From: Paracoccus alkanivorans
GTDB lineage: Bacteria > Pseudomonadota > Alphaproteobacteria > Rhodobacterales > Rhodobacteraceae
Direction: 5' to 3'
Assembly: GCF_003697785.1 (NCBI RefSeq)
Contig: NZ_QOKZ01000004.1
Location: forward strand, 310,001-374,000
DNA: 64,000 nucleotides
The position numbers and the translations under genes were made by a program. The stretch's first letter is position 1. Every line of letters starts with the position of its first letter. Shown here one piece after another: positions 39,610 through 49,039 of the stretch. The notes under the pieces were generated by a model. That model saw only the letters and a program-made list of their open reading frames with translations, was not told where the DNA came from and searched no databases.

Positions 39610-40686
39610 CTAAACGTCGACCACCACCTTGCCGATCGGGTTCGAACAGCAGGCGAGGATATATCCCTCCTCGATATCCTCCTCCGAGATGCCGCCGTTA
39701 TGGACCATATGCACCTCGCCCTCCAGTTTGCGGGTCTTGCAGGTGCCGCAAAGCCCAAAGGTGCAGCCCGAGGGGATGTTCAGCCCATTGGCCTTGGCGA
39801 TGGCCAGCACGGTGTCGGTCTCGTGGCAGCGCGCGCTGATGCCCGATGCGGCAAAGACCAGTTCCGCCCTGGCTTCCTCGTCGGGAACCACATCGTCCAG
39901 ATCAGGAGCCTGCGCCTCGGTCTCGACCGGGGTTCCAAAGCTCTCCTGATGATAGTGGTCCATGTCATAGCCAAGCGAGATCAGGATATCCCGGACAGCC
40001 TGCATGAAGGGCTCGGGTCCGCAACAGAACACCTCCCGTTCGAGATAGTCGGGAGCCATAAGCCCCAGCATCAACTGGCTTACCCGGCCGCGATATCCGT
40101 GCCAGGAGCGGAACTCGTCATGCTCCTCGACGGTGATATGCAGCTGCAACCCCGATTCCCGGTTGGCCATATGGTGCAACTGCTCGATGAACAGCACATC
40201 CGAGGGGCGGCGCGCGGCATGGACGAAAACCACATCGGGCTTCAGCCCGCTATCCCATAGCCATGTGGTCATCGACATCATCGGGGTGATGCCCGATCCG
40301 GCCGAGATGAACAGATATTTCTTCGCCGGATGCCGCTGCAGGCTGAAGATGCCCGACGGTCCCCAGGCCTTCAGCTTCATCCCTGGCTTGAGATTGTCCA
40401 TCATCCAGCGCGTCCCGATCGAGTCGGGCTGTGCCTTGGCGGTGATCGAGACATGCATAGGCCGCGAGGGTGAGGATGACAGCGTATAGGTGCGCTGCAC
40501 ATTCCCGCCCGGCACCGGCAGATCCAGCGTGACGAACTGGCCGGGTTCGTAATCGAACCATGCCCCGGACGGCGAACGGAAGGTGAAAGTGGTGGTGTCC
40601 GCCGTCTCGGGGATCATCTGGGTGAATTCCAGCATCTCGGAATCGTCCCAGGGCTCTCCCGACCAGTTTATACGCTGTTTGGCCAT
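39610..40686 (-). CDS. Ferredoxin reductase subunit of Rieske demethylase (GbcB-like)
   Basis: The 358-residue protein carries an FAD/NAD reductase module (RTYTLSSSPSRPMHVSITAK, ISAGSGITPMMSMTT, VFCCGPEPFMQAVRDIL) and a C-terminal plant-type 2Fe-2S domain (SGCTFGLCGTCKTRKLEGEV, final Cys in LACCSNP). This arrangement is that of GbcB, the electron donor for glycine-betaine monooxygenase, and of related N-demethylases. It follows the Rieske oxygenase by three bases, so the two form one functional unit. Confidence 0.88.
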   Translation of the reverse strand: MAKQRINWSGEPWDDSEMLEFTQMIPETADTTTFTFRSPSGAWFDYEPGQFVTLDLPVPGGNVQRTYTLSSSPSRPMHVSITAKAQPDSIGTRWMMDNLKPGMKLKAWGPSGIFSLQRHPAKKYLFISAGSGITPMMSMTTWLWDSGLKPDVVFVHAARRPSDVLFIEQLHHMANRESGLQLHITVEEHDEFRSWHGYRGRVSQLMLGLMAPDYLEREVFCCGPEPFMQAVRDILISLGYDMDHYHQESFGTPVETEAQAPDLDDVVPDEEARAELVFAASGISARCHETDTVLAIAKANGLNIPSGCTFGLCGTCKTRKLEGEVHMVHNGGISEEDIEEGYILACCSNPIGKVVVDV

Positions 40687-40689
40687 GAC

Positions 40690-41922
40690 CTACTCCGCTG
40701 CCGCCTGCAGCCCCAGACGGCTGGACATCAGGCCGCAATACCAGTCGACCAGATGCAGCACGCCCATCTCCTGCCGCGGCGAATAGGGGCCGGGTTCATA
40801 GGCAGGGCTGAGAATGCCGGCCTGGTTTTCCTCGACCACGCGGCGGTCCTCGTCATTGGTGGCCAGCCAGACCTCGGTCAGCTTGTTCAAGTCGTAATCC
40901 TTGCCCTCGACCGCGTCCTTGTGAACCAGCCATTTCGTCGTCACCTCGGTCTCGGTGGGGCTGATCGGCAGGATGCGGAAGACGATGGCGTGATCAGGCA
41001 GGAAATGGTTCCAACTCGTGGGGAAGTGATAGAACATCATCGCCCCGGCGTCGTTCCACGGAATCGTGCCCATGCGCCGCGACACCGCCGCCTTGCCCGA
41101 CATTGTAAAGCTTTCCTGATGATCCATCAGCGGCACACGCGCCAGGCGCCACTGCATGTCGGGGGCGCTCACGAAACGGGCAGGCAGGCCGGCGGCATCG
41201 CAGCGGTCCCAATGGTCCAGGATCTCTGCGCTGGCCGAGTTCGGGCCTTCCATCACGGTCATCTCGGGATCGTCGGAATAGGTCCGGCACAGCGAAGGGT
41301 GCGAACCGCCGCAATGATAGCATTCGCGATTGTTTTCCAGCACCAGCTTCCAGTTGCCCTTCTCGACGATGGTCGAGCTGAAAGCGACCTTGGCATCCGC
41401 AAGGGCGCTTGGGGCCAGATAGGTCATCAGGTTCTTGGCAAGGTCGTTGATCGCCGGCGGCACCTGCGCGATGCAGATGAACACCATGCCGCCGATATCG
41501 ACGCAATGGACCGGCTTCAATCCGTATTTCGAGGCATCGAATCCCTCGCCCATATCGCGGGCATAAAGCAGCTTGCCATCCAGATCGTAGGTCCATTGGT
41601 GATAGGGGCAGACCAGCTTGGGATTGCTGCCCGAGGCCTTGGGACACAGCCGCTGGCCACGATGGCGGCAGACATTGTGGAATGCACGGATCCGACCATC
41701 GGCGCCACGAATGACGATCACCGGATATTGCCCGACATTCAGCGTGGCGAAATTTCCGGTCTTGGGAATTTCGCAGGCCGGCACGGCGAAAAGCCATTCG
41801 CGGTACCAGATCTGCTCCAGGTCGTCCTGGAGCGCCTGCTGGCCGCAATAAAGGTCACGCGGCAGGGAAAAACCGGGCTGACGGGCCGCGATCAGTTCGG
41901 CGGTGGAGGGGGCTGTGGTCAT
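40690..41922 (-). CDS. Rieske oxygenase of the glycine-betaine/quaternary-amine demethylase type (GbcA-like)
   Basis: The 410-residue protein has the Rieske cluster ligands Cys85-x-His87 and Cys105-x2-His108. The mononuclear iron ligands are His203 and His208. The residue bridging the two centres is Glu200 (E-x2-H-x4-H) rather than the usual Asp; a bridging Glu is known in the carnitine oxygenase CntA. This favours oxidation of a quaternary or methylated amine such as glycine betaine or stachydrine. The start at MTTAPSTAEL has ACAGGTG upstream. It is on the same strand as the purine genes behind it, with its own 232-base leader. Confidence 0.87.
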   Translation of the reverse strand: MTTAPSTAELIAARQPGFSLPRDLYCGQQALQDDLEQIWYREWLFAVPACEIPKTGNFATLNVGQYPVIVIRGADGRIRAFHNVCRHRGQRLCPKASGSNPKLVCPYHQWTYDLDGKLLYARDMGEGFDASKYGLKPVHCVDIGGMVFICIAQVPPAINDLAKNLMTYLAPSALADAKVAFSSTIVEKGNWKLVLENNRECYHCGGSHPSLCRTYSDDPEMTVMEGPNSASAEILDHWDRCDAAGLPARFVSAPDMQWRLARVPLMDHQESFTMSGKAAVSRRMGTIPWNDAGAMMFYHFPTSWNHFLPDHAIVFRILPISPTETEVTTKWLVHKDAVEGKDYDLNKLTEVWLATNDEDRRVVEENQAGILSPAYEPGPYSPRQEMGVLHLVDWYCGLMSSRLGLQAAAE

Positions 41923-42050
41923 CACGCACCTGTGGCTTCCATATTGCGCTCTTGGCGCTGCTTGACATGGCACAGACCGCCTCGCCGCATGGGACAAGGC
42001 TGCCTGTAGACCTAAATTATATTGGGTGGTGATTCCGTGCGGACAATTTG

Positions 42051-42095
42051 CGACACAACAGTGTCGGATTGAGACACGGGCGCAGAATCGCGCCC
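42051..42095. promoter_or_regulatory. Two dyads upstream of the Rieske gene
   Basis: The gap between guaD and the Rieske oxygenase gene contains a perfect dyad CGACAC-AACA-GTGTCG (42051-42066) followed by GGGCGC-AGAATC-GCGCCC (42078-42095). The first looks like a protein-binding site. The second could be an RNA hairpin ending the guaD message, although no T-run follows it on the minus strand. Confidence 0.4.
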
Positions 42096-42154
42096 GGATG
42101 ATGCCGCCCCGCCATATCCGCAGGCGATTGCCGGGCTCCTTGCACGGTGGATGT

Positions 42155-43429
42155 CTATTTCCTTGGCTTGCCCGCCACATAGACCTGCGCGACAGAACGA
42201 TCATCCCCCATGATCTGCAGAATGAACAGCTCTTCGGCCAATGCCTCCGCCCGTTCCATCCGCAAGGCCATCGCCTCGGTCGCCCTTGCATCCAGAACCA
42301 CCAGATCGGCATCCGATCCCGGCTCCAGCGTGCCGATCCGGTCCTGCATCCCCAGGGCCAGCGCGTTGCCGCGCGTCGCCCAGTGGAAAGCCTGCAGCGG
42401 ATGCAGTTTCTGGCCCCGCAATTGCAGGATCTTGTAGCCCTCGTTCAGCGTCTGAAGCATCGAATAGCTGGTGCCGCCGCCGACATCCGTGGCAATCCCG
42501 CTGACGATACCTGCCGCACGCAGCCCGGCCTCGTCGAACAGGCCCGAACCGAGGAACAGATTCGAGGTCGGGCAGAACACCGCACGGCTGCCGGTTTCCG
42601 CCATCCGGGCAATCTCGCGCTCGCGCAGATGGATCGAATGGCCCAGCAGGAGCTTGTCCGAAAGCAATCCGTATGTCTCGTATATGTCCAGATAATCCCG
42701 CGCATCGGGATAAAGGCTCAGGGTGAATTCGATCTCTTCGAGATTCTCGCTCAGATGGGTCTGGACATGGCAATCGGGATGCTCACGGACCAGCGCGCCG
42801 GTTGCCTCCATCTGTCCGGGTGTCGAGGTGATCGCGAAGCGCGGCGTAATCGCATAGCGCTGACGGCCCCGCCCGTGCCATTTCTCCAGCAGGCGCTTGC
42901 TGTCGTCATAGCCCTGCTGCGGCGTGTCCAGCACGGAATCAGGCGCGTTGCGGTCCATCATCACCTTGCCCGCGACCATCGCCATGTTGCGCGACTCGGC
43001 GGCGGAGAACAGCGCCTCGGCACTAGCGGCATGGACCGAGCAGAAGGCAACGCCCGTCGTCGTGCCATGGGCGGTCAACTGGTCGAGAAACAGCCCCGCC
43101 ATGCGGGCGGCGTGATCGGGATCGGCGAAACGCGCCTCTTCGGGGAAGGTATAGGTATTGAGCCAGTCCAGAAGCTGCGCGCCCCAGCTTGCGATCACCT
43201 GAACCTGCGGGAAATGGATATGCGGATCGATGAAGCCCGGCATGATCAGATGCGGGCGATGGTCGATCTCGGCCACGCCCGAACGGGCGAGCGCGGCATA
43301 TTCGTCCACGGCAAGGATGCGGCCACCCTCGATCAGGATGGCGCCATCCTCGATATAGCGGTGGTTGTCGTCAGTCTCAGAAGGATCGGCGTGAAAGCCG
43401 AGCACTCGGCCCCGGATCAGCTGTTGCAT
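42155..43429 (-). CDS. guaD: Guanine deaminase
   Basis: GuaD converts guanine to xanthine. The 424-residue amidohydrolase has the metal motif MPGFIDPHIHFPQ, a His in THLSENLEEIEF, the GHSIHLRE block and the catalytic Asp in IATDVGGGTSYSML. It follows xdhC, with a short overlap of the two reading frames, which places purine salvage and oxidation in one transcript. The product is xanthine, the substrate of the upstream dehydrogenase. Confidence 0.95.
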   Translation of the reverse strand: MQQLIRGRVLGFHADPSETDDNHRYIEDGAILIEGGRILAVDEYAALARSGVAEIDHRPHLIMPGFIDPHIHFPQVQVIASWGAQLLDWLNTYTFPEEARFADPDHAARMAGLFLDQLTAHGTTTGVAFCSVHAASAEALFSAAESRNMAMVAGKVMMDRNAPDSVLDTPQQGYDDSKRLLEKWHGRGRQRYAITPRFAITSTPGQMEATGALVREHPDCHVQTHLSENLEEIEFTLSLYPDARDYLDIYETYGLLSDKLLLGHSIHLREREIARMAETGSRAVFCPTSNLFLGSGLFDEAGLRAAGIVSGIATDVGGGTSYSMLQTLNEGYKILQLRGQKLHPLQAFHWATRGNALALGMQDRIGTLEPGSDADLVVLDARATEAMALRMERAEALAEELFILQIMGDDRSVAQVYVAGKPRK

Positions 43430-44157
43430 GGATATTTTTCTGAAGAAGAAGTTGCGGTCAGCCGGGTCATCAACTCGGCGGCGGTATAGGCGGCGATCAC
43501 CGCCGGGCGCTTGTCGGACGAGAACCCCGCGCCGATGGGGGAGATCAGCGGCGTGGGGTCGATACCACGATCGCGGGCAAAGCGGTTGAACTGCGCGCGT
43601 TTCGTGGCACTGCCGATCATGCCGATATAGGCGAGGTCGCTGCGCGACAACGCCTCGGCGACCAACATGAAATCCAGCGCATGGTCATGGGTAAGGATGA
43701 CGATGGCGGAGCCTGGCCGGGCGGCCCGGATCTCGGCCTCGGGCAGTGGGGTAAGACGGGTCTCAATGCCCGGGGCGGCGAGCGCCAGTTCCTCGGGGCG
43801 CTGGTCGATCAGCGTGGCGTTGACCGGCAGCGGTTGCAGCGCCAGCGCCAGTGCCCGGCCGACATGGCCCGCGCCGAAGATCAGCACATGGGGATGATCC
43901 TGCGGCGTTGCGGCCTCCCGGTCGAGGCTCAGCCGCACGCGACCCCCGCAACATTGCCCGATCTCGGGGCCAAGGGGGATATCCATCTCGGCCTGCGCCT
44001 CGCCGGATTCCAGCATCCGCCGGGCGCGGTCGATGGCCATGTATTCCAGTTGTCCGCCGCCGATCGTGCCTTCAACAGAATCGGGGCCGACGAACATCTC
44101 GGCCCCCTCGTCGCGCGGGGTCGAGCCCTTGGCCGATATGACGCGGACCCGGATCAT
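43417..44157 (-). CDS. xdhC: Xanthine dehydrogenase accessory protein XdhC
   Basis: XdhC binds molybdenum cofactor, promotes its sulfuration and inserts it into XdhB. The 246-residue protein starts with VISAKGSTPRDEGAEMFV, has the conserved GTIGGGQLEY and PEIGQCCGGRV blocks, and a Rossmann motif HVLIFGAGHVGRALALAL. Its ATG overlaps the xdhB stop (ATGA). The C-terminus overlaps the start of guaD by 13 bases. Confidence 0.93.
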   Translation of the reverse strand: MIRVRVISAKGSTPRDEGAEMFVGPDSVEGTIGGGQLEYMAIDRARRMLESGEAQAEMDIPLGPEIGQCCGGRVRLSLDREAATPQDHPHVLIFGAGHVGRALALALQPLPVNATLIDQRPEELALAAPGIETRLTPLPEAEIRAARPGSAIVILTHDHALDFMLVAEALSRSDLAYIGMIGSATKRAQFNRFARDRGIDPTPLISPIGAGFSSDKRPAVIAAYTAAELMTRLTATSSSEKYPCNS

Positions 44158-46466
44158 CCCTTCAGCCGGTTCACGGCCATCAGCACGCGCTCGGGCGTGG
44201 CGGGGGCGTCGAGGCGGGCCGGTTCGCGGTAATCCGCCACCGACGCAACGGCCATGTTGATTGCCTCGAACACCGAGATCCCCAGCATGAAGGGAGGCTC
44301 GCCCACGGCCTTGGACCGCTTGATCGTGCGCTCGCTGTTTTCCGACCAGTCGGCCAGCTTCACGTTGAAGATGCGCGGACGGTCCGAGGCGAGCGGGATC
44401 TTGTAGGTCGAGGGCGCATGCGTGCGCAGTTGCCCCTTGTCGTCCCACCAGAGCTCCTCGCAGGTCAGCCAACCGGTGCCCTGCACGAAGGCACCCTCGA
44501 CCTGGCCCTTGTCGATGGCCGGGTTCAGGCTGCGGCCCACGTCATGGATCACATCGGCGCGGTCGATCACGTATTCGCCGGTCAGCGTATCGACGGAAAC
44601 CTCGGACACCGCCGCGCCATAGGCGAAGTAATAGAAAGGCCGTCCCTGCCCCGTCGCGCGGTCCCAGTGGATCTTGGGCGTCTTGTAGAAGCCCGCCGCC
44701 GACAGGTGGATGCGGGCCATATAAGCGGCCCGGATCACCTCGTCCCAGGGGATTGCCGTCTCGCCCGCCATCACATGACCGGGCACGAAACGCACATCCT
44801 CGCGCGGGGCCTGCCAGCGCTCGGAGACGAAATCGACCAGCCGGGCCTTGATCTGTTCGGCCGCGTCCAGCGCCGCCATGCCGTTCAGGTCGGTGCCCGA
44901 CGAGGCCGCGGTGGCCGAAGTATTCGGCACCTTCTCGGTCGTGGTGCGGGTGATCTTGATGCGCGAGATATCGCATTGGAAGGCCTCGGCCACGACCTGC
45001 GCCACCTTGGTGTTCAGGCCCTGCCCCATCTCGGTCCCGCCATGGTTCAGCGCGATGGAGCCGTCGGAATAGACATGGATCAGCGAGCCGGCCTGGTTGA
45101 ACCATGTCGCGGTAAAGCTGATGCCGAATTTCACCGGGGTCAGTGCGATACCCTTGCGGATCACGCCGCCTTTCGCGTTCCAGTCCAGCACCGCCTGACG
45201 GCGGGCCTGGTAATCGCTGCTGGCTTCGAGTTCCTCGAAGATACGCGGCAGGATCTGGTCGCTGACCTCCTGGTGATAGGGGGTCAATTGCCCGTTCTTG
45301 TAGAGGTTCTTCTGCCGGATCTCGTAGGGGTCGCGGCCAAGCGCATAGGCGATCTCTTCGATCATCCGCTCGGCCACGATGACGCCCTGCGGCCCGCCAA
45401 AGCCCCGGAACGCGGTGTTGCTGACGGTATTGGTGCGCATCGGATGGCTGCGCAGAAGCACATCGGGGTAGTAATAGGCGTTATCGGCATGGAACAACGC
45501 CCGGTCGGTAACGGGACCGGACAGATCGGCCGAGAAACCGCAGCGCGCATACCAGTCGCCTTCGACGGCCAGGATATGGCCTTCGTCGTCAAAGCCGACC
45601 TCGTAATCGACCACGAAATCATGGCGTTTGCCGGTGGCCGTCATGTCGTCGTCGCGGTCGGGGCGGATCTTCACCGCGCGGTTCCATTTCTTCGCGGCCA
45701 TGGCGGCGACGCAGGCGAACAGGTTCATCTGCGTCTCCTTGCCGCCGAATCCCCCGCCCATGCGGCGCACATTCACCACCACCGAATGCGAGGGCACGTC
45801 CAGCACATGGGCGACCATATGCTGCACCTCGCTTGGATGCTGGGTCGAGACATTGACCACGACATCCTCGTCCTCGCCTGGCACCGCCATGGCGATCTGG
45901 CCTTCGAGATAGAAGTGATCCTGCCCGCCGATCCCGAACCGCCCCTTAATGCGGCGCGGAGCGGCGGCCATCCCGGCCCCGGCATCGCCGCGTTTCAGCG
46001 TCAGCGGCTCGGTCACGTAATCCATCCCGGCATCGCGCGCAGCAACGGGGTCAAGCGCGAAGGGCAGCTCTTCATAACTGATCTTGGCCTTGTGGGCGGC
46101 GCGGCGGGCCTGGTCGCGGGTCTCTGCGATGACGGCAAAGACCGGCTGGCCCCAGAACTTCACTTCACCCTCGGCAAAGACGGGATCGTCATCCTTGCCA
46201 TTGGGCGAAACGTCGTTGACGCCCGGAATATCCTTGGCGGTGAGCAGGCCAATCACCCCGGGCGCGGCCAGAGTCTCGGTGAAATCCATCCCGGTGATGC
46301 GACCATGGGCGCATTGCGACAGACCCAGATAAGCATGGATCAGGCCATGAGGTTCGGCCAGATCGTCGGTATATTCGGCCCGGCCGGTCACATGCTTGAC
46401 GGCCGAATCGTGGATCGTCTCGCTATGGGCGAGGCCCTTGATGGCGATATCGTCTTTCATGCTCAT
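44154..46466 (-). CDS. xdhB: Xanthine dehydrogenase molybdopterin-binding subunit
   Basis: The 770-residue subunit holds the molybdenum active site. It has the entry block AVKHVTGRAEYTDDL, the cofactor-binding GGGFGGKETQ, FRGFGGPQGV, GGTEMGQGLNTKVAQV and the C-terminal VGEPPFMLGISVFEAIN with the catalytic-Glu region. The start (MSMKDDIA) overlaps the xdhA stop by four bases. Together with XdhA it oxidises hypoxanthine and xanthine to urate. Confidence 0.96.
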   Translation of the reverse strand: MSMKDDIAIKGLAHSETIHDSAVKHVTGRAEYTDDLAEPHGLIHAYLGLSQCAHGRITGMDFTETLAAPGVIGLLTAKDIPGVNDVSPNGKDDDPVFAEGEVKFWGQPVFAVIAETRDQARRAAHKAKISYEELPFALDPVAARDAGMDYVTEPLTLKRGDAGAGMAAAPRRIKGRFGIGGQDHFYLEGQIAMAVPGEDEDVVVNVSTQHPSEVQHMVAHVLDVPSHSVVVNVRRMGGGFGGKETQMNLFACVAAMAAKKWNRAVKIRPDRDDDMTATGKRHDFVVDYEVGFDDEGHILAVEGDWYARCGFSADLSGPVTDRALFHADNAYYYPDVLLRSHPMRTNTVSNTAFRGFGGPQGVIVAERMIEEIAYALGRDPYEIRQKNLYKNGQLTPYHQEVSDQILPRIFEELEASSDYQARRQAVLDWNAKGGVIRKGIALTPVKFGISFTATWFNQAGSLIHVYSDGSIALNHGGTEMGQGLNTKVAQVVAEAFQCDISRIKITRTTTEKVPNTSATAASSGTDLNGMAALDAAEQIKARLVDFVSERWQAPREDVRFVPGHVMAGETAIPWDEVIRAAYMARIHLSAAGFYKTPKIHWDRATGQGRPFYYFAYGAAVSEVSVDTLTGEYVIDRADVIHDVGRSLNPAIDKGQVEGAFVQGTGWLTCEELWWDDKGQLRTHAPSTYKIPLASDRPRIFNVKLADWSENSERTIKRSKAVGEPPFMLGISVFEAINMAVASVADYREPARLDAPATPERVLMAVNRLKG

Positions 46467-47914
46467 TCTCCCACCGCGTATTGCAGCCGCACGGGCAGAT
46501 CGGGTTCGGATTGCTCCAGCCAGAAGCGGCGGAACAGGTTGGCGGCGATGGCCTGGCGGTATTCGGCGCTCGCCCGCCAATCGGTCAGGGGCTGGAAATC
46601 CCTCGCCACGGCACGGGCGGCGGCGTCGAAGCTGTCAGCGGCAAAGGGCTGCCCGGTCAGCGCCGCCTCGGCCTGCGCGGCACGCTTGGGAATCGCGGCC
46701 ATGCCGCCGAATGCGACCTTCGCCTGCGTAATGATACCATTTTCAACGCTCAGGCAAAAACCGGCAGCAACAGCGGTGATGTCGCTGTCGCGGCGCTTGG
46801 AGATCTTGTAGGCGGCCAGTTTCGCCTCCGGGCGCGTCGGGATGATGACCTCTTCGACGAATTCGCCGGAGGCACGGTCCTGCTTGCCGTAATCGATGAA
46901 GAAATCCTCCAGCGCCACCTCGCGCCGAGCCGCACCCTTGCGCAGCACGATCCGCGCACCGAGCGCGATCAGCAGGGGCGGCGTGTCGCCGATGGGCGAG
47001 CCATTGGCGATATTCGCGCCGATTGTGCCCATGTTGCGGACCTGCCAGCCGCCGATGCGCAGCCAGTAATCATGCGCGGCGGGAATATGCTTGGCGATCA
47101 GCGGGGCGGCCTCGCTATAGGTCACGCCCGCGCCAAGGCGGAGTTCATCGCCCTTCACCGCGATGCCCTTCATCAGGTGGCCAATGAAGACGGCGGGGGA
47201 AATATCGCGCAGGAATTTCGTCACCCACAGCCCGACATCGGTGGCGCCCGCCACGATTGTCGCATCGGGGTTTTCCTCCAGCACGGCGGCGAAATCATCG
47301 ACATCTGCGGGAATGATCGCGCGCTCGCAGCCTTTGGACAGTTCGACCCGGCCCTCGCGCATCGCGTGCAGCCGTGCCGCCACCGCGTCGCGTTCGACCG
47401 CCAGCGCATCCATCGCCTGCCCGCCCTGCTGCCCGGCGGCCAGGGCGGCCTTCACGATCGGCTCATAGCCGGTGCAGCGGCAAAGATTGCCCTGCAGCGC
47501 CTCTTCGATCTGCGTCACGCCCGCCTGCGGATCGCTCATCCACAAGCCGTAAAGCGACATCACGATCCCCGGCGTGCAGAAGCCGCATTGGCTGCCGTGA
47601 TGCTCGACCATCGCCTTCTGGATCGGATGCAGCCCGCCATCCGGGCCGCGCAGATGCTCGACCGTGACGACATGGCAGGCATGGCAGGACGCCAGGAACC
47701 GGATGCAGGCATTGATCGGCTCATAGACCAGCCCATCCTCGGTCAGCTTGCCCAGCAACACCGTGCAGGCGCCGCAATCGCCCTCGGCGCAGCCCTCCTT
47801 GGTGCCGGTCAGGCGGCGGGCGATACGCAGATGATCCAGCAATGTATCCGAGGCCCCGACCTCGGTCAGCCTGATCTCCTGATCGTTCAGCAGAAAGCGC
47901 AGCTCGGGCTTCAT
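46463..47914 (-). CDS. xdhA: Xanthine dehydrogenase Fe-S/FAD subunit
   Basis: The 483-residue subunit has a plant-type 2Fe-2S domain (GCAEGDCGACTVLLG), a second 2Fe-2S domain (CGFCTPGIVMSLYG and GNLCRCTGYEPI), and an FAD domain (ATIVAGATDVGLWVTK; GTIGANIANGSPIGD). Electrons from the molybdenum subunit pass through these to NAD. AGGAGG lies before the chosen ATG. It is the first gene of the xdhABC-guaD unit and is divergent from a LysR gene. Confidence 0.96.
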   Translation of the reverse strand: MKPELRFLLNDQEIRLTEVGASDTLLDHLRIARRLTGTKEGCAEGDCGACTVLLGKLTEDGLVYEPINACIRFLASCHACHVVTVEHLRGPDGGLHPIQKAMVEHHGSQCGFCTPGIVMSLYGLWMSDPQAGVTQIEEALQGNLCRCTGYEPIVKAALAAGQQGGQAMDALAVERDAVAARLHAMREGRVELSKGCERAIIPADVDDFAAVLEENPDATIVAGATDVGLWVTKFLRDISPAVFIGHLMKGIAVKGDELRLGAGVTYSEAAPLIAKHIPAAHDYWLRIGGWQVRNMGTIGANIANGSPIGDTPPLLIALGARIVLRKGAARREVALEDFFIDYGKQDRASGEFVEEVIIPTRPEAKLAAYKISKRRDSDITAVAAGFCLSVENGIITQAKVAFGGMAAIPKRAAQAEAALTGQPFAADSFDAAARAVARDFQPLTDWRASAEYRQAIAANLFRRFWLEQSEPDLPVRLQYAVGE

Positions 47915-47959
47915 GGCAATCCTCCTGGCTGTGAAACCGTCCGAAGCGTAAGCCGGAAA

Positions 47960-48005
47960 GAATCGTTGCGAAATCGGTCCCGACGCGGAAGACTTTACAC
48001 GATTC
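47960..48005. promoter_or_regulatory. Inverted repeat in the xdhA/LysR divergent region
   Basis: GAATCGT (47960-47966) and its complement ACGATTC (47999-48005) flank about 32 bases between the xdhA start and the LysR gene start. The arms fit a regulator site, probably for the adjacent LysR protein. They also contain GANTC sites. Evidence is only the repeat and its position. Confidence 0.35.
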
Positions 48006-48025
48006 CTTGAAAGCGGCCTAACCCG

Positions 48026-48928
48026 ATGTCCTATCTTGAAAGTCTGAGAGTCTTTGTCCGCGTGATCGAGTTGGGCTCGATCACCGCCGGAGGCAGGGAC
48101 TTGCGGCTGTCGCCCGCCGTCGCCTCGAATCGTATCAAGGATCTTGAAAATCGCTTCGGCGTGCGGCTCCTGAACCGCACGACCCGCAAGCTGACCCCGA
48201 CAGAGATCGGGCGTGCCTTCTATGACCATGCCCGCCGCGTCATCGACACGCTGGACGAGGCCGAGGCGATGGTCAGCAGTTTCTCGGGCAAGCCGCAGGG
48301 GGTAATCCGGCTGACCGCGCCCCTGGGGCTGGGGCGACGATTGATCGCGCCCCTGATCCCGCCCTTCTGCCGTGACAACCCCGGGGTGGAATTCCGCCTC
48401 CGACTATCCGACCGCAACGTGAATATCGTCGAGGACGCCATCGATCTGGCATTTTTTCTGGGAGAGCCTGCCGATTCCGCGCTGAAATGGCGCAAGATCG
48501 CGGATTGTCCGCGAATGCTGGTCGCATCGCCCGAATATCTTGCGGCCCATGGCACGCCCGAACGCCCCGAGGACCTGGCCGATCACAATTGCCTGTTGCT
48601 GCGATATCCGCGCAGCCCGGAATATTTCTGGGTGCTCCAGACCGAGGAAGGCCCGAAAAAGATGATGGTGTCGGGACGGTTCGACACCGATGACGGGGAT
48701 GTGCTGACCTCATGGGCACTTGGTGGAGAGGGAATCGCGAATCGCCCGCAATACGAGGTGATCGACGACATCAAGGCCGGGCGGCTGGTGAATGTGCTGC
48801 CCGAGGCCCCGCCCATGCCCGCCCAGTTCGGCAGCCTGACCCCGCATCGCCGCCTGCAGGATCCCAAGGTCCGCATGTTTGCCGACTACGCGGTGCGGGA
48901 GCTGAAAAAGATTTTCCTGAACGTATAG
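48026..48928 (+). CDS. LysR-family regulator divergent from xdhA
   Basis: The 300-residue protein has the LysR winged helix at the N-terminus (residues 3-62, GSITAGGRDLRLSPAVASNRIKDLE shortened: recognition helix in LSPAVASNRI) and the periplasmic-binding-like effector domain. Divergent orientation to xdhA suggests it controls purine breakdown. The effector is unknown. It ends 111 bases before the convergent CatE-like gene. Confidence 0.88.
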   Translation: MSYLESLRVFVRVIELGSITAGGRDLRLSPAVASNRIKDLENRFGVRLLNRTTRKLTPTEIGRAFYDHARRVIDTLDEAEAMVSSFSGKPQGVIRLTAPLGLGRRLIAPLIPPFCRDNPGVEFRLRLSDRNVNIVEDAIDLAFFLGEPADSALKWRKIADCPRMLVASPEYLAAHGTPERPEDLADHNCLLLRYPRSPEYFWVLQTEEGPKKMMVSGRFDTDDGDVLTSWALGGEGIANRPQYEVIDDIKAGRLVNVLPEAPPMPAQFGSLTPHRRLQDPKVRMFADYAVRELKKIFLNV

Positions 48929-48966
48929 TTTCAGCCGGAAACATTTTTCCTTCGCAACCATCCAGG

Positions 48967-48996
48967 GCCGCGCGGGGATTCGCGGCGACTGTATTT
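48967..48996 (+). terminator. Weak hairpin after the LysR gene
   Basis: A six-base stem (GCCGCG at 48967-48972 with CGCGGC at 48981-48986) is followed by GACTGTATTT. It lies between convergent genes. The T-run is short and displaced, so termination here is only possible. Confidence 0.3.
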
Positions 48997-49039
48997 CGCC
49001 TGCATCTGACCCGCGCCACGAGACCGGCAGGTATCCGGA

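Noticed and set aside
42026-43489. Long plus-strand open frame opposite guaD
   Set aside because: It mirrors guaD in a GC-rich gene; its translation is rich in Arg, His and Gln and has no family features, and guaD has clear motifs.
44418-46811. 797-codon plus-strand open frame opposite xdhB
   Set aside because: Length is due to third-position GC bias of xdhB. No ribosome site or domain was recognisable.
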